Below are positions 12,543 to 12,647 of a stretch of DNA of 12,647 bases, in pieces. The first letter of the stretch is position 1. Each line of letters starts with the position of its first letter. Both the position numbers and the translations under genes were made by a program. The DNA comes from an uncultured Actinomycetospora sp. (lineage in GTDB: Bacteria; Actinomycetota; Actinomycetes; Mycobacteriales; Pseudonocardiaceae), in NCBI GenBank assembly GCA_902805495.1, contig CADCTH010000009.1, positions 1 to 12,647 of the forward strand, read 5' to 3'. The notes beneath the pieces were generated by a model. The model made no database searches. It had not been told where the DNA came from and saw nothing but the letters and a program-made list of their open reading frames with translations.

Positions 12543-12647
12543 TCAGCGGGGCGTCGACGCCGCGAGGTGCGCGGCGACCCGCCGTGCCGCGGCGTCCGCG
12601 GTCGCGAGGCACGCCGGCACGCCCACGCCGTGCAGCGCCGCGCCGGC
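12543..12647 (-). CDS. Protoporphyrinogen/coproporphyrinogen III oxidase, C-terminal fragment
   Basis: The minus strand is open from the right edge to TGA 12545-12543 and encodes 34 residues. 'AGAALHGVGVPACLATADAA' matches the C-terminal FAD-contacting 'GVGIPxC' segment of HemY/HemG-type (CgoX) oxidases, followed by the usual helix 'AARRVAAHL'. In actinobacteria this enzyme oxidises coproporphyrinogen III before iron insertion and ChdC. It is identified from a short fragment, but its position upstream of chdC supports it. The start and active-site regions lie outside the window. Confidence 0.75.
   Translation of the reverse strand, partial: AGAALHGVGVPACLATADAAARRVAAHLAASTPR

Overview
This is a very GC-rich window, densely packed with genes and with strong third-position G/C bias. 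It points to a high-GC actinomycete, most likely a Pseudonocardia-like member of the Pseudonocardiales. That is an inference from composition, from the actinobacterial form of coproheme decarboxylase (the YPFVRSYEWY block) and from the SigG-type sigma factor. No rRNA, tRNA, CRISPR array, insertion sequence or phage gene was seen. It reads as ordinary chromosome with several small regulatory modules.

Layout. (1) Positions 1-1208: a TetR-type repressor cut by the left edge, divergent from a short-chain dehydrogenase; their 110-bp spacer carries a strong palindrome (GAGGTGAG-N8-CTCACCTC) and a third copy of its half-site. (2) 1291-2058: an unrecognised, possibly DUF6308-like protein on the plus strand, overlapping convergently by 38 bp with (3) the minus-strand run 6823-2021: an HTTM/vitamin K gamma-carboxylase-like membrane protein, a quinone-oxidoreductase-type MDR enzyme, a SigG-like ECF sigma factor with a C-terminal SnoaL-like domain, and a polytopic membrane protein. 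A 13-codon leader ORF lies just before that membrane protein and overlaps its probable GTG start. (4) 7093-9468: an OhrR/MarR peroxide-sensing regulator followed on the same strand by a stand-alone LigD-type primase-polymerase; divergent from OhrR are a small single-pass membrane protein and then msrB. (5) 9633-10061: a bacterial PH-like domain protein, overlapping convergently by 11 bp with (6) a minus-strand haem operon reading in from the right edge: the C-terminus of a protoporphyrinogen/coproporphyrinogen oxidase, a DUF2252 kinase-fold protein, coproheme decarboxylase (chdC/hemQ) and a half-length Asp/Glu-racemase-like protein.

How the genes may work together. The right half has an oxidative-stress and haem flavour: OhrR senses organic peroxide, MsrB repairs oxidised methionine, the primase-polymerase belongs to an end-joining or gap-filling repair family, and CgoX-ChdC complete haem by the coproporphyrin route. 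Whether they are co-regulated is not shown by the sequence. The clearest shared feature is promoter architecture: several start codons (msrB, the primase-polymerase, the small TM gene, ohrR, chdC and the gene at 1291) sit 6-7 nt after a -10-like hexamer, the geometry of leaderless transcripts.

No single wholly new system stands out. The best leads are the OhrR/primase-polymerase pairing, the DUF2252 gene inside the haem operon, the leader ORF at 3169-3210, and the half-size racemase-like protein after chdC.
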